DNA of 44,148 nucleotides, from assembly GCA_947458915.1 (NCBI GenBank), contig CANHAE010000004.1:1-44148 (forward strand), written 5' to 3'. The first letter of the stretch is position 1. Every line of letters begins with the position of its first letter. Positions 43,039 through 44,148 of this stretch are shown piece by piece. The translations under genes were made by a program, and so were the position numbers. The notes below the pieces were generated by a model. It saw nothing but the letters and a program-made list of their open reading frames with translations. It was not told the DNA's origin and did not search any database. The stretch is from Bacteroidota bacterium (GTDB lineage: Bacteria; Bacteroidota; Bacteroidia; Chitinophagales; Chitinophagaceae).

Positions 43039-44148
43039 ATGAGCAATAAAAATAACTTGGGTACTAAATTTATACATGCTGGTGCACATCCCGACCCTAG
43101 CACTGGCGCTATTATGACACCTATCTATCAAACGTCTACCTACGTACAATCCGCTCCTGGCGTACACAAAGGCTATGAGTACGCGCGTAGTCAAAATCCA
43201 ACTAGGTTTGCATTGGAAGAAGCATTTGCCGTTATTGAAAATGGAAAATATGGTTTAGCTTTTGCAAGTGGTGTAGCTGCAACTGATGCAGTAATGCGTT
43301 TATTAGTGCCGGGCGACGAAGTAATTGCCGCGCATGACATGTATGGCGGTTCATTTCGGTTGTTTTCAAAAGTGCACGAAAAAATGGGCATCAAGTTTAT
43401 ATATGTGGACACTTCTAATGCAGAAAATGTAGCCAACGCAATAACCCCTGCAACAAAATTAATATGGGTGGAAACACCAACAAATCCATTGATGAACATA
43501 ACGGATATTGAAGCCGTCTCAAAAATTGGTAATGCCAATAATTGTATCGTTTGCGTTGACAACACCTTTGCATCACCTTACTTACAAAACCCATTGGACT
43601 TTGGCGCAACCATTGTAATGCATTCAGCAACTAAATATTTAGGAGGGCATAGTGATGTCATTCAAGGTTGTTTAGTAATGAATGACGAAACATTACGAGA
43701 CCAATTGTATTTTATTCAAAAAAGCACAGGTGCAGTTCCTGGACCATAGGATTGCTTTTTGGTATTAAGAGGCATAAAGACACTCCACGTTAGAATGCAA
43801 AGGCATTGTGAAAATGGAGAAAAAGTAGCGGCTTATTTACGTCAACACCCAAAAGTGGCAAAAGTATACTGGTGTGGCTTTACAGACCATCACAACCATG
43901 ATATTGCTAAAAAACAAATGCGTGGATTTGGTGGCATGATGAGTTTTATTTTAAAAGACGATAGCGTTGCAGCAGCCACCAAAGTATTATCAAGCACAAA
44001 GATATTTTCATTGGCGGAAAGTTTAGGAGGCGTTGAATCCTTAATCAATCACCCTGCAAGCATGACCCATGCTTCTATACCACGTGAACAAAGAATTGCG
44101 AACGGACTTGCAGACGGATTAATTCGTTTAAGTGTAGGTATTGAAGAT
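43039..44148 (+). pseudogene. Trans-sulfuration PLP enzyme (cystathionine gamma-synthase-like) broken by an amber codon; right end outside window
   Basis: The reading frame starts with the ATG at 43039 and codes for a Cys/Met metabolism PLP enzyme. 'YEYARSQNPTR', 'ASGVAATDAVMRLL' and 'VETPTNPLMNI' bind PLP, and the Schiff-base lysine is K199 in 'SATKYLGGH'. A TAG at 43747-43749 follows 'GAVPGP' after 236 codons. The same frame goes on without another stop for 133 codons to the window end, reading 'DCFLVLRGIKTLHVRMQRH' and 'SLGGVESLINHPASMTHA', the normal C-terminal half. In homologues the residue here is typically Gln (CAG or CAA), so one C-to-T change explains it. The shortened product keeps K199 but lacks the C-terminal domain and should be inactive. 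Other genes here end in TAG, so the codon is a normal stop. Confidence 0.85.

Noticed and set aside
43750-44148. Separate gene after the amber codon
   Set aside because: The stretch continues the same frame and the same enzyme domain, and it lacks a start codon at its beginning, so it is the second half of the broken gene.
1-44148. CRISPR arrays, tRNA or rRNA genes, insertion sequences
   Set aside because: I read the gaps between genes and found no direct-repeat arrays, cloverleaf-like sequences or transposase reading frames.

Overview
The window is an AT-rich stretch of a Bacteroidota chromosome. The most likely home is a Chitinophagaceae-like member of the Chitinophagia, but that placement is inferred from gene content and not from any search. 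The phylum call rests on several signs: repeated TAnnTTTG-type -7 promoter elements, a 47-residue ribosomal protein THX gene, a PadR/PspC stress pair, a DUF4286 protein, a deoxyhypusine-synthase-like protein, a methionine synthase split into two genes, and signal peptides ending in the 'AQ/GQ' style common in this phylum. Almost all of it is ordinary core-genome housekeeping DNA packed tightly on both strands. I see no insertion sequence, prophage, tRNA, rRNA or CRISPR array.

Layout. 1-5704 is read leftward: a PspC-like membrane protein with two PspC domains (cut by the left edge), its PadR regulator with two palindromes upstream, a YvlD/holin-4-like membrane protein, and a pair of M16 peptidase subunits. 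5799-9300 is read rightward: MqnC (futalosine menaquinone route), then an ECF sigma factor, its putative membrane anti-sigma partner and a beta-barrel protein. 9411-10682 is serS on the minus strand, facing a strong bidirectional terminator. 10771-13905 holds a small conserved protein, gcvH, a VanZ-like protein, a MarR regulator and a GHL10 glycosidase-like protein. 13902-16439 (minus) has a Kup potassium transporter and an SRPBCC protein. 16506-26280 (plus) has a UvrD-type helicase with a C-terminal Fe-S RecB-like nuclease, a Big_5-like lipoprotein, recR, a YceI protein and the two-gene methionine synthase behind a structured leader. 26281-27030 (minus) is a LOG-family protein. 27118-31365 (plus) has an unknown secreted protein, exonuclease III, DUF4286, HU, THX, a 69-residue CxxC membrane protein and an FkbM methyltransferase. 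31368-33148 (minus) has MeaB and a glycosyltransferase-2-like protein. 33254-41207 (plus) has coaX, an outer-membrane protein and LptC in overlapping frames, then an aldo/keto reductase, a CorC/HlyC protein, TatC, RpiB and an M28 peptidase. 41236-42210 (minus) is the deoxyhypusine-synthase-like gene. 42304-44148 (plus) has an SdpI/DUF1648 protein and a trans-sulfuration enzyme gene broken by one amber codon.

Themes. Envelope and stress: PspC/PadR, YvlD-like, ECF sigma/anti-sigma, LptC, TatC, CorC. DNA repair and nucleoid: helicase-nuclease, RecR, Xth, HU. Methionine and one-carbon metabolism: GcvH, two-gene MetH, the broken trans-sulfuration gene. The points most worth a second look are the amber codon at 43747, the paired palindromes before padR, the structured leader before metH, several promoters so close to their ATG that the mRNAs may be leaderless, and the single-chain helicase-nuclease. 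I did not find a clearly new multi-gene system.
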